From positions 1 through 40,300 of the forward strand of contig CANKLE010000016.1 of assembly GCA_947483075.1 (NCBI GenBank): 40,300 nucleotides of DNA, read 5' to 3'. The position numbers and the translations under genes are program-made. Below the pieces are notes generated by a model that was given only the letters and a program-made list of their open reading frames with translations, did not search any database and had not been told where the DNA came from. Below, piece after piece: positions 34,438 through 40,300 of the stretch. The stretch comes from Flavobacteriaceae bacterium. GTDB taxonomy: Bacteria > Bacteroidota > Bacteroidia > Flavobacteriales > Flavobacteriaceae. The first letter of the stretch is position 1, and each line of letters begins with the position of its first letter.

Positions 34438-34478
34438 ATAACCCGAAAGAACGCCGCTTTTTTCGGGTTATTTTTTTT
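34438..34478 (+). terminator. Terminator of the dcw cluster
   Basis: The 11-bp stem ATAACCCGAAA (34438-34448) pairs perfectly with TTTCGGGTTAT (34461-34471), followed by a run of eight T. It starts 19 bases after the ftsZ stop. Confidence 0.93.
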
Positions 34479-34521
34479 ATATTCGCAGCCACAATTTGTG
34501 TAACCTTTTATACTTGACACT

Positions 34522-34971
34522 ATGAGTTTAGCTGCCCAAATCATGGACGAAATGAAAACCGCCATGAGAGCCAAAGATACTATAGCCTTAGAGGCTTTGC
34601 GCGCAATCAAATCGGCTATTTTATTGGCCCAAACCGAAAGTGGTGCCAAAGAAGAAATTGCGGCCGAAGACGAAATAAAATTGTTACAACGCTTAATTAA
34701 ACAACGCAAAGACAGCGCGTCCATCTATACCGAGCAAGGACGTGCCGATTTGGCCGAACCCGAATTGGCTCAAGTGGCAGTAATCGAAAAGTTTTTGCCT
34801 GCGCAACTCAGCGAAGCCGAAGTAGAAGCCATTGTGGCTCAAATTATTTCGGACAACGGATTTGCGGGCATGGCCAATATGGGTCAAGCGATGGGCCTAG
34901 CCTCTGCTGCCTTGGCTGGTAAAACGGATGGCAAAACAATTTCTACCTTAGTAAAGAAATTATTGGGGTAA
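34522..34971 (+). CDS. GatB/YqeY domain-containing protein
   Basis: A 149-residue protein made only of the YqeY-like domain found at the C-terminus of the GatB subunit of tRNA amidotransferase. AMRAKDTIALEALRAIKSAI and the C-terminal QAMGLASAALAGKTDGKTIS match the family. Stand-alone YqeY proteins may bind tRNA, but their role is not established. It sits between the ftsZ terminator and tRNA-Arg, a neighbour of ftsZ that I recall from other Flavobacteriaceae. Confidence 0.92.
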   Translation: MSLAAQIMDEMKTAMRAKDTIALEALRAIKSAILLAQTESGAKEEIAAEDEIKLLQRLIKQRKDSASIYTEQGRADLAEPELAQVAVIEKFLPAQLSEAEVEAIVAQIISDNGFAGMANMGQAMGLASAALAGKTDGKTISTLVKKLLG

Positions 34972-34984
34972 TACCAACAATAAC

Positions 34985-35058
34985 GGCTGCGTAGTTCAAC
35001 TGGATAGAATATCAGATTTCGGCTCTGAGGGTTGGGGGTTCGAATCCCTTCGCGGTCA
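34985..35058 (+). tRNA. tRNA-Arg(TCG)
   Basis: A 74-base cloverleaf. The acceptor GGCTGCG (34985-34991) pairs with CGCGGTC (35051-35057) with two G-T wobbles; A35058 is the discriminator. The D stem is GTTC/GAAT, the anticodon stem TCAGA/TCTGA holds the loop TTTCGGC (anticodon TCG at 35019-35021, reading CGA), and the T arm GGGGG/CCCTT with TTCGAAT has two more wobbles. CCA is not encoded. No promoter of its own is clear, so it may be read with the yqeY-like gene, which ends 13 bases before. Confidence 0.93.
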
Positions 35059-35063
35059 CGAAT

Positions 35064-35127
35064 AAGAACAAAAGCATAAGAAAATTGTCCAAGCTTGCTT
35101 GAGGAATTTTCTTATGCTTTTGTTCTT
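35064..35127. terminator. Long perfect inverted repeat after tRNA-Arg
   Basis: A 23-bp arm (35064-35086) is followed by an 18-base loop and its exact complement (35105-35127). The loop itself can pair further (CAAG with CTTG). It starts five bases after the tRNA. With the T-rich end of the 3' arm it may act as a terminator or processing signal, but it is longer than any other terminator in this window. Confidence 0.6.
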
Positions 35128-35132
35128 TCAAA

Positions 35133-35181
35133 GCGGAGCGTTCAGGGATGTTGCGCCAGCAAACTCCTTGATAAGTGCAGC
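35133..35181 (+). repeat. 49-base direct repeat, copy A
   Basis: From GCGGAGCGTTCAGGGATG to ATAAGTGCAGC; matches copy B (35197-35245) at all but two positions. TCAAAGC (35128-35134) and GCTTTGA (35180-35186) form an inverted repeat at its ends. Confidence 0.9.
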
Positions 35182-35196
35182 TTTGAGTTGTTTCTT

Positions 35197-35245
35197 GCGG
35201 AGCGTTCAGGGATGTTGCGCCAGCAAACTCCCTGATAAGCGCAGC
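35197..35245 (+). repeat. 49-base direct repeat, copy B
   Basis: A second copy of the unit, 64 bases after copy A. The 24-base end of the unit recurs a third time at 35372-35395. Copy B is followed by CAAGTTCACTTGAG and a T run (near 35261-35284). Confidence 0.9.
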
Positions 35246-35371
35246 CATGCAATATCTGTCCAAGTTCACTTGAGCGTTTTTTTGTTTTAAGTAATCTCAA
35301 AGCATTTGAGAGTAAGAGGAGGACAGCCAGTGGCTGTCAGGTATTCTTCACAAACAATCATTCCAATAGCT

Positions 35372-35395
35372 AGCAAACTCCCTGATAAGTGCAGC
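35372..35395 (+). repeat. Partial third copy of the direct repeat
   Basis: AGCAAACTCCCTGATAAG followed by TGCAGC, identical to the last 24 bases of copy B except one base. It is again followed by AAGTTCACTTGAG plus a T run (near 35411-35428). Confidence 0.85.
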
Positions 35396-35478
35396 TTTGC
35401 TCTATTAATCCTAAGTTCACTTGAGTTTTTTTTACTCTTTTTTTGTTTCTGACATGTAAACGTCTAATAAATTTACCT

Positions 35479-35486
35479 TACTTTTG
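35479..35486 (+). promoter_or_regulatory. -7 box of the photolyase cluster
   Basis: TACTTTTG fits TAnnTTTG and lies 35 bases before the GTG start at 35522. It is followed by the similar TTAACTTTTG (near 35489-35498). No TTG is at the normal spacing, which could mean an activator is needed. Confidence 0.45.
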
Positions 35487-35521
35487 TTTAACTTTTGTAA
35501 AAAATAAATAAACAAAACAAA

Positions 35522-35824
35522 GTGAAACCCATTTCCCCTTTACCCGAATTTACTCCATTAAACGAGGCGCAAATCGACCGCATCATTGAAATGGCTTGGG
35601 AAGACCGCACGCCGTTTGAGGCTATTCGCTTTCAATTTGGTTTAGCTGAAGCCGATGTGAAAGCGCTCATGAAAAAGGAACTCAAATTCAAAAGTTATAC
35701 CCTGTGGCGTGCCCGAGTAGAAAACTGCAAAACCAAACATGCTGCCAAACGATCAACCGACATCGACCGGTTTAAATGCTCCCGACAACGCGCGATTTCT
35801 AGTAATAAAATTTCCAAACGATAA
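35522..35824 (+). CDS. TIGR03643 family protein
   Basis: A 100-residue cytosolic protein. LNEAQIDRIIEMAWEDRTPF and IRFQFGLAEADVKALMKKEL (residues about 18-60) match the TIGR03643 family, which looks like a small helix-turn-helix-type fold and has no known function; FKSYTLWRARV is also conserved. The C-terminal 30 residues are basic. The start is GTG at 35522. It is the first gene of the compact cluster with DUF2452, flavin reductase, DUF2256 and cryptochrome; this family is regularly found next to photolyases. Confidence 0.85.
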   Translation: MKPISPLPEFTPLNEAQIDRIIEMAWEDRTPFEAIRFQFGLAEADVKALMKKELKFKSYTLWRARVENCKTKHAAKRSTDIDRFKCSRQRAISSNKISKR

Positions 35825-35827
35825 GTT

Positions 35828-36232
35828 ATGCCTGAAAAAAAACCAGACAATGTGGTCTTCTCCAACGAATCAGGCTACCACGCCAGTCTATTGCCTTATT
35901 CTACCAATGTTGGCGCGCCAGCCATTCGCATCGATGATTTAGTATCCTGGAAAAGCCGAGGAATCACAAGTGTAAATAAGGAATTGGCAGCCAAGTTTGA
36001 GGAGCTCAAACAGCAATATGACTCCTTACTGCGCGAGTACGAATGCAACGAATTGGTGTACAATTCTAAGTTTTCATTCGAACCTGTAGTGGGCGAAATC
36101 TATCATTTGTATCGGTCAGCCAATGGAACCAATTTTCTGTCCTTAATATCGCCAGCCGAATGGAACAAGGAACACTTGGGCACGTTCAAGCTCAACAGCG
36201 ACAAAAAATGGATTGAATTAAATCAGCTATAA
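35828..36232 (+). CDS. DUF2452 domain-containing protein
   Basis: A 134-residue cytosolic protein of a family of unknown function. NPDN-like opening PEKKPDNVVFSNESGYHASL, then IRIDDLVSWKSRGI, and a C-terminal part (FEPVVGEIYHLY, LSLISPAEWNKEHLGTF) typical of DUF2452. A heptad-like helix lies at about residues 48-75. It starts three bases after the TIGR03643 gene and ends 10 before the flavin reductase gene, so the genes are co-transcribed. Confidence 0.87.
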   Translation: MPEKKPDNVVFSNESGYHASLLPYSTNVGAPAIRIDDLVSWKSRGITSVNKELAAKFEELKQQYDSLLREYECNELVYNSKFSFEPVVGEIYHLYRSANGTNFLSLISPAEWNKEHLGTFKLNSDKKWIELNQL

Positions 36233-36242
36233 GGACACATCA

Positions 36243-36965
36243 ATGTTACATTCTTTCAATTCGTCGGCGATTGCTGAAATGGAAAAGCAATACAGAGTTC
36301 ATCTCATCAACAGTTTGGGCGGATTTAAAAGTGTAGTTTTGGTGGGTACTACCGATGCGCAGCAACATACCAATTTGGCTATTTTTAGTTCGGTTTTTCA
36401 TATTGGTGCCAATCCGCCACTAATTGGCTTAGTTTTTCGTCCGACGCCGCCCGAGCGCAATACCTACAACAATATTTTAGAAACGGGTTTTTATACCCTC
36501 AATCACCTCAACGAATCGATACTCAATCAAGCGCACCAAACTTCTGCGCGCTATGACAAAGAAATTTCTGAGTTTGACGAAACGGGTTTAACTGCTGAGT
36601 TTAAATCTGATTTTCCTGGGCCTTTTGTGGCTGAAAGCCACGTACAAATTGGTCTTGCCTTTCGAGAGAAAATAGACATTGCAATCAATTCGACTACCTT
36701 GATTATTGGAGAAATTGTACAAATCTACCTGCCAAAAGATTGTCTGCAAGACGATGGCTTTGTCAATCTAGAGCAAGCCAATACCCTTTCCTGCTCTGGA
36801 TTAGACAGCTACCACAAAAAACCATACAATTGGATCGCTTGTCTTATGCCAAACCAGGGAAAGAAATTACCTCATTGCTTAATCGGACACTCCCCTAAGT
36901 TATTTTTATATCCAATTTTTAACAAATGCTATGCGCGGCGTAAAAAAACAAAACCTGCCCTGTAA
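36243..36965 (+). CDS. Flavin reductase family protein
   Basis: A 240-residue flavoprotein of the FMN-binding split-barrel type. [20 protein letters not shown] and [19 protein letters not shown] (about residues 20-60) form the flavin-binding part, and [20 protein letters not shown] follows as in the family. It would reduce or bind FMN/FAD; a role in supplying reduced flavin to the neighbouring cryptochrome is an attractive inference but unproven. The last 35 bases overlap the DUF2256 gene in another frame. Confidence 0.85.
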   Translation: MLHSFNSSAIAEMEKQYRVHLINSLGGFKSVVLVGTTDAQQHTNLAIFSSVFHIGANPPLIGLVFRPTPPERNTYNNILETGFYTLNHLNESILNQAHQTSARYDKEISEFDETGLTAEFKSDFPGPFVAESHVQIGLAFREKIDIAINSTTLIIGEIVQIYLPKDCLQDDGFVNLEQANTLSCSGLDSYHKKPYNWIACLMPNQGKKLPHCLIGHSPKLFLYPIFNKCYARRKKTKPAL

Positions 36966-37068
36966 AATTTGCGTGAGCTGTCTCAAGCCCTTTACTTGGC
37001 GCAAGAAGTGGGAAAAGGTCTGGGACGAAGTAAAGTACTGCAGCGACAAATGCAGGAGTAAAAAATAA
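36931..37068 (+). CDS. DUF2256 small zinc-ribbon-like protein
   Basis: A 45-residue protein that is easily missed because of its size. It has two CxxC-type pairs, C14/C17 and C37/C41 (CxxxC), around the strongly conserved core [18 protein letters not shown], which is diagnostic for DUF2256. A zinc-binding role is likely from the cysteines; no function is established. It overlaps the end of the flavin reductase gene by 35 bases and precedes the cryptochrome gene by 68 bases. DUF2256 is a regular partner of photolyase/cryptochrome genes, which supports it as real. Confidence 0.9.
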   Translation: MRGVKKQNLPCKICVSCLKPFTWRKKWEKVWDEVKYCSDKCRSKK

Positions 37069-37136
37069 AACACCAAATTAAGTTGTCAAGTAAAACGAGA
37101 TAAAATTAAACTACCCCAAATAAGAAAGCATGTATT

Positions 37137-38429
37137 ATGAAAATAACAGCCCTCGTTTGGTTTAAAACCGATTTGAGAATCCAAGACAACGAAACACTGG
37201 TGAAAGCCATTTTGAAAAGTGGTCAGGTAATTCCGGTATATTGTTTGGATGAATCCCATTTTGCAACCACTTCCTTTGGATTTAAAAAAACAGGTAGTTT
37301 TAGAGCGCAATTTTTGCTCGAATCGCTGCAGGATTTAGATGCACAACTGCGCGCTTTGGGTTCGGGTCTGCTGGTGGTAAAAGGCAATCCAGCGGTTGAA
37401 TTACCCAAATTGGCGCAAGCCTATCAAGTGCAAAAAGTATACGCCAAAAGAGAGGTGGCTTTTGAAGAAATTCAAACCGAAAAAGCGGTACAAAATGAGC
37501 TTTTTAAACTGGGTTGTGAGTTTGAATCCATCAGCACGAGCACGCTCTACCATGCCGAAGATTTGCCGTTCTCGATCAAAGATATCCCTGAGGTGTTTAC
37601 TGCTTTTAGAAAAAAAACAGAGAAAGATGCCACAGTTAGACCTGCAATTGCTGCTCCAAAACAAATTCATTCTCCCCAAATTCCACCTTTGCAGCTTCCT
37701 AGTTTAGCAGATTTGGGCCTTGAAAAAAATGCAATTGATAATCGAGCAGTGCTTCAGTTTAAAGGAGGAGAAAGTGAAGCCCATGCCAGATTATCGCATT
37801 ATTTTTACGACACCCAATTGCTCTCCACCTACAAAGAAACGCGCAACGGAATGGTAGGCGCCGATTATTCGTCCAAGTTTTCGTCCTGGTTGGCTTTAGG
37901 CTGTATTTCGGCGCGCTCTATTTATGCCGAGGTGCAACAATACGAAAATCAATTTGGCCCCAACGATTCGACCTATTGGTTGGTTTTTGAGTTGTTGTGG
38001 CGGGATTATTTTCGGTTTATGTTTAAGAAACACAAAACCAAGTATTTCTTGTATGCTGGGATTAAAACCGAGAAAGTCCTTTCCAAATCGCTCAATGAAA
38101 AGTTACTTTCCCAATGGATCAACGGAACCACGAATTCTGATTTCATAAACGCCAACATGATTGAACTCAAATTAACCGGTTTCATGAGTAACCGCGGGCG
38201 GCAAAATGTGGCCAGTTATTTTTGCAACGAACTCCAACAAGATTGGCGAATTGGGGCAGCCTATTTTGAGCAGCAACTCATCGATTATGATGTATGCAGC
38301 AACTGGGGCAATTGGGCCTATTTGGCTGGTGTAGGAAATGATCCGCGCGGCCATCGCTACTTTAATATCGAAAAACAAGCTGCTGATTATGACAAGAATA
38401 GGGAGTTTAGAAATTTGTGGTTGGAATAA
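37137..38429 (+). CDS. DASH-type cryptochrome / photolyase
   Basis: A 430-residue flavoprotein of the cryptochrome/photolyase family. The N-terminal photolyase alpha/beta domain starts LVWFKTDLRIQDNETL (residues 5-20) and continues with KKTGSFRAQFLLESLQDL, a DASH hallmark. The FAD-binding helical domain holds STYKETRNGMVGADYSSKFS, ALGCISARSIY, ELLWRDYFRF, TGFMSNRGRQNVASYF (with the N-R-G-R-Q motif) and DYDVCSNWGNWAYLAGVGND. DASH proteins repair cyclobutane dimers in single-stranded DNA and bind a folate antenna. It ends the co-directional cluster from 35522. Confidence 0.93.
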   Translation: MKITALVWFKTDLRIQDNETLVKAILKSGQVIPVYCLDESHFATTSFGFKKTGSFRAQFLLESLQDLDAQLRALGSGLLVVKGNPAVELPKLAQAYQVQKVYAKREVAFEEIQTEKAVQNELFKLGCEFESISTSTLYHAEDLPFSIKDIPEVFTAFRKKTEKDATVRPAIAAPKQIHSPQIPPLQLPSLADLGLEKNAIDNRAVLQFKGGESEAHARLSHYFYDTQLLSTYKETRNGMVGADYSSKFSSWLALGCISARSIYAEVQQYENQFGPNDSTYWLVFELLWRDYFRFMFKKHKTKYFLYAGIKTEKVLSKSLNEKLLSQWINGTTNSDFINANMIELKLTGFMSNRGRQNVASYFCNELQQDWRIGAAYFEQQLIDYDVCSNWGNWAYLAGVGNDPRGHRYFNIEKQAADYDKNREFRNLWLE

Positions 38430-38433
38430 ATAC

Positions 38434-38468
38434 ATTAATTAATAATTAATAATTAAAAATTAATAATT
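38434..38468. repeat. AT-only repeat after the cryptochrome gene
   Basis: Iterations of TTAATAATTAA-like sequence with almost no G or C right after the stop codon of the cryptochrome gene. Confidence 0.7.
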
Positions 38469-38512
38469 GGTGGAGGATACTATGAACAACTATGAAATTC
38501 AAATACTGAATC

Positions 38513-38528
38513 CCGACACTTCGGGATG
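38513..38528. repeat. Small hairpin shared with the tRNA-Gly locus
   Basis: TCCCGA-CACT-TCGGGA, the same hairpin (one loop base differs) as at 2589-2604 beside tRNA-Gly. Confidence 0.7.
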
Positions 38529-38568
38529 ATTTCTAGGAGTATACTAAGAACGGCTGTTGTTTTATTGC

Positions 38569-38592
38569 GGGAAGTGGGGAGCGGGGAGCGGG
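38569..38592 (+). other. G-quadruplex-type motif
   Basis: GGG-AAGT-GGGG-AGC-GGGG-AGC-GGG: four runs of at least three G with loops of 4, 3 and 3 bases on the plus strand. It meets the standard G3+N1-7 definition. Confidence 0.8.
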
Positions 38593-38597
38593 AAGTC

Positions 38598-38812
38598 TTG
38601 TGAAAGGATGAAAAGAAAATTCGCTTTTACTGTAAACCGTCAACTGAAAACGGACAACCGAAAACCGACAACCGAAATCTGACAACCGACAACCGAAAAC
38701 GGACAACTCACAACCCTAACCAAAAACACGAATAGTCTAATAGATAAGACAGTAAAGACTGCCCTTAGAAAGCAACCTAAAACCTACCACCTACTACCTA
38801 CCACCTACTACC
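38598..38812 (+). repeat. Long direct repeat, copy A with inner expansion
   Basis: Begins TTGTGAAAGGATG and ends in CCTACCACCTACTACC repeated. It matches 38868-38998, but carries about 65 extra bases of degenerate GACAACCGAAA units between TGTAAACC and ACAACCCTAACC. Confidence 0.85.
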
Positions 38813-38867
38813 ATTTTTATAACGTCACCGAAGTCTTCTCTGACCACTATATTTGGCAGTGGCAGGA

Positions 38868-38998
38868 TTGTGAAAGTATGCAAAGAAAATTCGCTTTTAG
38901 TGTAAACCGAAAACTGACAACCCTAACCAACAACACAAATAGTCTACTAGATAAGACAGTAAAGACTGCTCTTAGAAAGGAACCTACCACCTACTACC
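38868..38998 (+). repeat. Long direct repeat, copy B (short form)
   Basis: Begins TTGTGAAAGTATG, then AGAAAATTCGCTTTTAGTGT, ACAACCCTAACC, AGATAAGACAGTAAAGACTG and CCTACCACCTACTACC. It shares these blocks in the same order with copy A. Confidence 0.85.
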
Positions 38999-39048
38999 TT
39001 CAACCACCAACTAACAAAAGAGAACCGAAAAATTTTTGCGTCTCGAGC

Positions 39049-40300
39049 TTATCTTTTTAATGAAAAATGTGATCCGAATTTTTTATTGGTTCCGTTGTCA
39101 TTATATTCTAATGAAAACCAATAATCTGTCGAAGGCATTTCATGATTATTATACGTTCCATCCCAACCATTCCCTTGGGTACTTAGCTGTTTTAATAATT
39201 TACCGTACCTGTCAAAAATATATACTTTAGCTGAGTCTTGGTCTTCTAATCCTATTACATTCCAAGTGTCGTTAAAACCATCCTGATTGGGCGTAAAAAA
39301 ATACGGATACCCTATTGCGATAATATCTATTGGATTAAATACGGCACAACCATCGGGATCTAGAATAGAAATTGTATGAGGCCCTGGACTAACATTAGCA
39401 AAAATAGGTGATGATTGATACTCAAAGTTGTCTAATGCAAATAAATAAGCGCCAGATCCACCGGAAACAGTTGCAATAATTGTATTTGTATTACTCAAGG
39501 TTGAGTTTGCAATTGTTGCTGTAAAGTTTGTTGCGGTAGAGATGGCAGTAACATTGGCAGAGACAATTGCAGAGGAACAACTGCTTGCAATGTCTGTAGC
39601 AATCACCGAATAATTACCGCCTACAATTGCGTCAAAATAATTGGAAGTAGTTGTTTGTAATACCCCATCAATATTCCACTGAAAAGTATAATTTGAATTG
39701 TTCAGTCCAGTATTAAGTCTGTAGGGTATCGTTGCAATTCCACTTGCATTTACACATATTTTGCCGGATACTAATGACGGATTTGGTAGAGGATTTACTT
39801 GAACAACTAAACTTGTATTCGTAGCGCATTGACCTGCATTTGGGGTAAAAGAGTACGTAACAGTATGAATAGGATCAAAATTTGGTGTCCAGGAACCGGT
39901 AATGCCATTTATAGATGTAATTGGCAACGTAATTGTTGATCCAGCACAAACAGGACTGATGGGCGTAAATACAGGGATTATAGTTGGTGGTAATGCATTG
40001 ATGGTTATCGCAGTAGCCGTTGACACACATCCGTTGCTGGTATTTCTGACTGTTACATTGTAATTCGCTGGTGCAAGTCCTGAGAAGCTTGCGCTCGCTT
40101 GATAGGTCGTCCCGTTTACGCTGTATTCTAAATTGGCACCGGTGGGCGCGGTAATAACAATAGATCCGGTAGGTGTTGTACAGCTGGGTTGCACGGTTGC
40201 CGAGGCAGTTGGCGTAGCAATAGAAGGCACGGCATTGATGGTTACCGCAGTAGCCGTTGACACACATCCGTTGGTGGTATTTCTAACTGTGACATTGTAA
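39049..40300 (-). CDS. T9SS type B sorting domain protein, C-terminal part
   Basis: The frame is open to the right edge, so about 416 C-terminal residues are present and the start lies outside. The last 90 residues (GYPYFFTPNQDGFNDTWNVI, AKVYIFDRYGKLL, GWDGTYNNHEMPSTDYWF) are the gliding-associated C-terminal (type B) sorting domain that directs secretion by the type IX system, after which such proteins reach the cell surface or medium. Upstream are repeated immunoglobulin-like modules of 79 residues: YNVTVRNTTNGCVSTATAV at the edge and YNVTVRNTSNGCVSTATAI 237 bases further on. It is likely a large adhesin-like surface protein. The GTG at 40263 is internal, not the start. Confidence 0.93.
   Translation of the reverse strand, partial: YNVTVRNTTNGCVSTATAVTINAVPSIATPTASATVQPSCTTPTGSIVITAPTGANLEYSVNGTTYQASASFSGLAPANYNVTVRNTSNGCVSTATAITINALPPTIIPVFTPISPVCAGSTITLPITSINGITGSWTPNFDPIHTVTYSFTPNAGQCATNTSLVVQVNPLPNPSLVSGKICVNASGIATIPYRLNTGLNNSNYTFQWNIDGVLQTTTSNYFDAIVGGNYSVIATDIASSCSSAIVSANVTAISTATNFTATIANSTLSNTNTIIATVSGGSGAYLFALDNFEYQSSPIFANVSPGPHTISILDPDGCAVFNPIDIIAIGYPYFFTPNQDGFNDTWNVIGLEDQDSAKVYIFDRYGKLLKQLSTQGNGWDGTYNNHEMPSTDYWFSLEYNDNGTNKKFGSHFSLKR

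Larger units (their letters stand above)
35059..35521. other. Repeat- and hairpin-rich spacer after tRNA-Arg
   Basis: A 463-base stretch without a convincing gene. Besides the 23-bp inverted repeat and the 49-base repeats it has small hairpins TCTCAAA-GCA-TTTGAGA (near 35295-35311) and GACAGCC-AGT-GGCTGTC (35322-35338), and two CAAGTTCACTTG motifs followed by T runs. Antisense frames here read into tRNA-Arg and are artefacts. It ends with the promoter of the photolyase cluster. Confidence 0.75.
38430..39048. other. Repeat-rich spacer without a convincing gene
   Basis: These 619 bases between the cryptochrome gene and the convergent secreted-protein gene hold the AT repeat, a shared hairpin, a G-quadruplex motif and two copies of a long direct repeat. 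Small open frames here are low-complexity and not protein-like. No tRNA or terminator was recognised. Confidence 0.75.

Noticed and set aside
35012..35269. An 85-codon frame on the minus strand reading into tRNA-Arg
   Set aside because: It ends antisense to the tRNA (TAKGFEPPTLRAEI), a well-known false protein, and its middle is made of the direct repeats.
35133..35395. CRISPR array
   Set aside because: Only two full units and one partial unit, with unequal spacing and no cas genes; the spacing sequences are parts of hairpins and T runs.
38878..39060. A 60-codon frame on the plus strand in the last spacer
   Set aside because: It consists of the repeat block copy B and has a threonine/asparagine-rich low-complexity product.
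39875..40267. A 130-codon frame on the minus strand, rich in C and Y
   Set aside because: A shadow frame of the repetitive type IX secretion substrate; low complexity mirrors the coding repeats.

Overview
This window is a stretch of chromosome from a member of the Bacteroidota, almost certainly a Flavobacteriaceae species close to Flavobacterium. The evidence is the gliding-motility pair gldB-gldC, a type IX secretion (type B sorting) C-terminal domain, a DUF5916 outer-membrane-type protein, the flavobacterial division and cell wall (dcw) gene order, and many promoters of the Bacteroidota form TTG-N17-23-TAnnTTTG instead of -35/-10 boxes. Base composition is moderate to AT-rich and the coding density is that of an ordinary core chromosome. 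I see no prophage, transposase, CRISPR array or rRNA operon.

Layout. (1) 1-4779: the 5' part of a DUF5916/CBM9-like protein (cut by the left edge), a GNAT acetyltransferase, tRNA-Gly(TCC) with a duplicated 3' end and terminator, peptidase E, and two small envelope proteins. (2) 4837-11843: an M1 metallopeptidase, tatA, a PAP2 phosphatase, an O-methyltransferase, rlmN, a lipoprotein and a polyprenyl diphosphate synthase. (3) 11903-18373: dnaG, whose zinc ligands are all replaced, an orphan LuxR-type response regulator, nadE, gldB-gldC, an alpha/beta hydrolase and engB. (4) 18580-34419: the dcw cluster, which starts at an array of MraZ operator repeats and runs mraZ-rsmH-ftsL-ftsI-murE-mraY-murD-ftsW-murG-murC-ftsQ-ftsA-ftsZ, closed by a strong terminator. 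A YqeY-like gene and tRNA-Arg(TCG) follow. (5) 35059-35521: a hairpin- and repeat-rich spacer. (6) 35522-38429: a compact photolyase cluster of TIGR03643, DUF2452, flavin reductase, a 45-residue DUF2256 zinc protein and a DASH-type cryptochrome. (7) 38430-39048: a repeat-rich spacer with a G-quadruplex motif. (8) 39049-40300: the C-terminal part of a large repetitive adhesin-like type IX secretion substrate, cut by the right edge.

How the genes work together. The dcw genes are packed with short gaps or overlaps and supply the FtsL/Q/I/W divisome, FtsA/FtsZ and the cytoplasmic steps of lipid II synthesis (MurE, MurD, MraY, MurG, MurC). murF, murB and ddl are not in the cluster. Polyprenyl synthase and PAP2 may serve the isoprenoid carrier lipid, though this is inference. 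The photolyase cluster pairs a flavin/folate light-dependent enzyme with a flavin reductase and three small conserved companions.

The most unusual non-coding signals are: two copies of an intergenic element with conserved arms, a variable central hairpin and one compensatory base-pair change (8013-8085 and 15488-15578); the 10-bp-phased AAAGTGG operator array before mraZ; the duplicated tRNA-Gly tail; and the repeat islands after tRNA-Arg and after the cryptochrome. I found no clear evidence of a wholly new multi-gene system. The covarying intergenic element is the best candidate for something poorly described.
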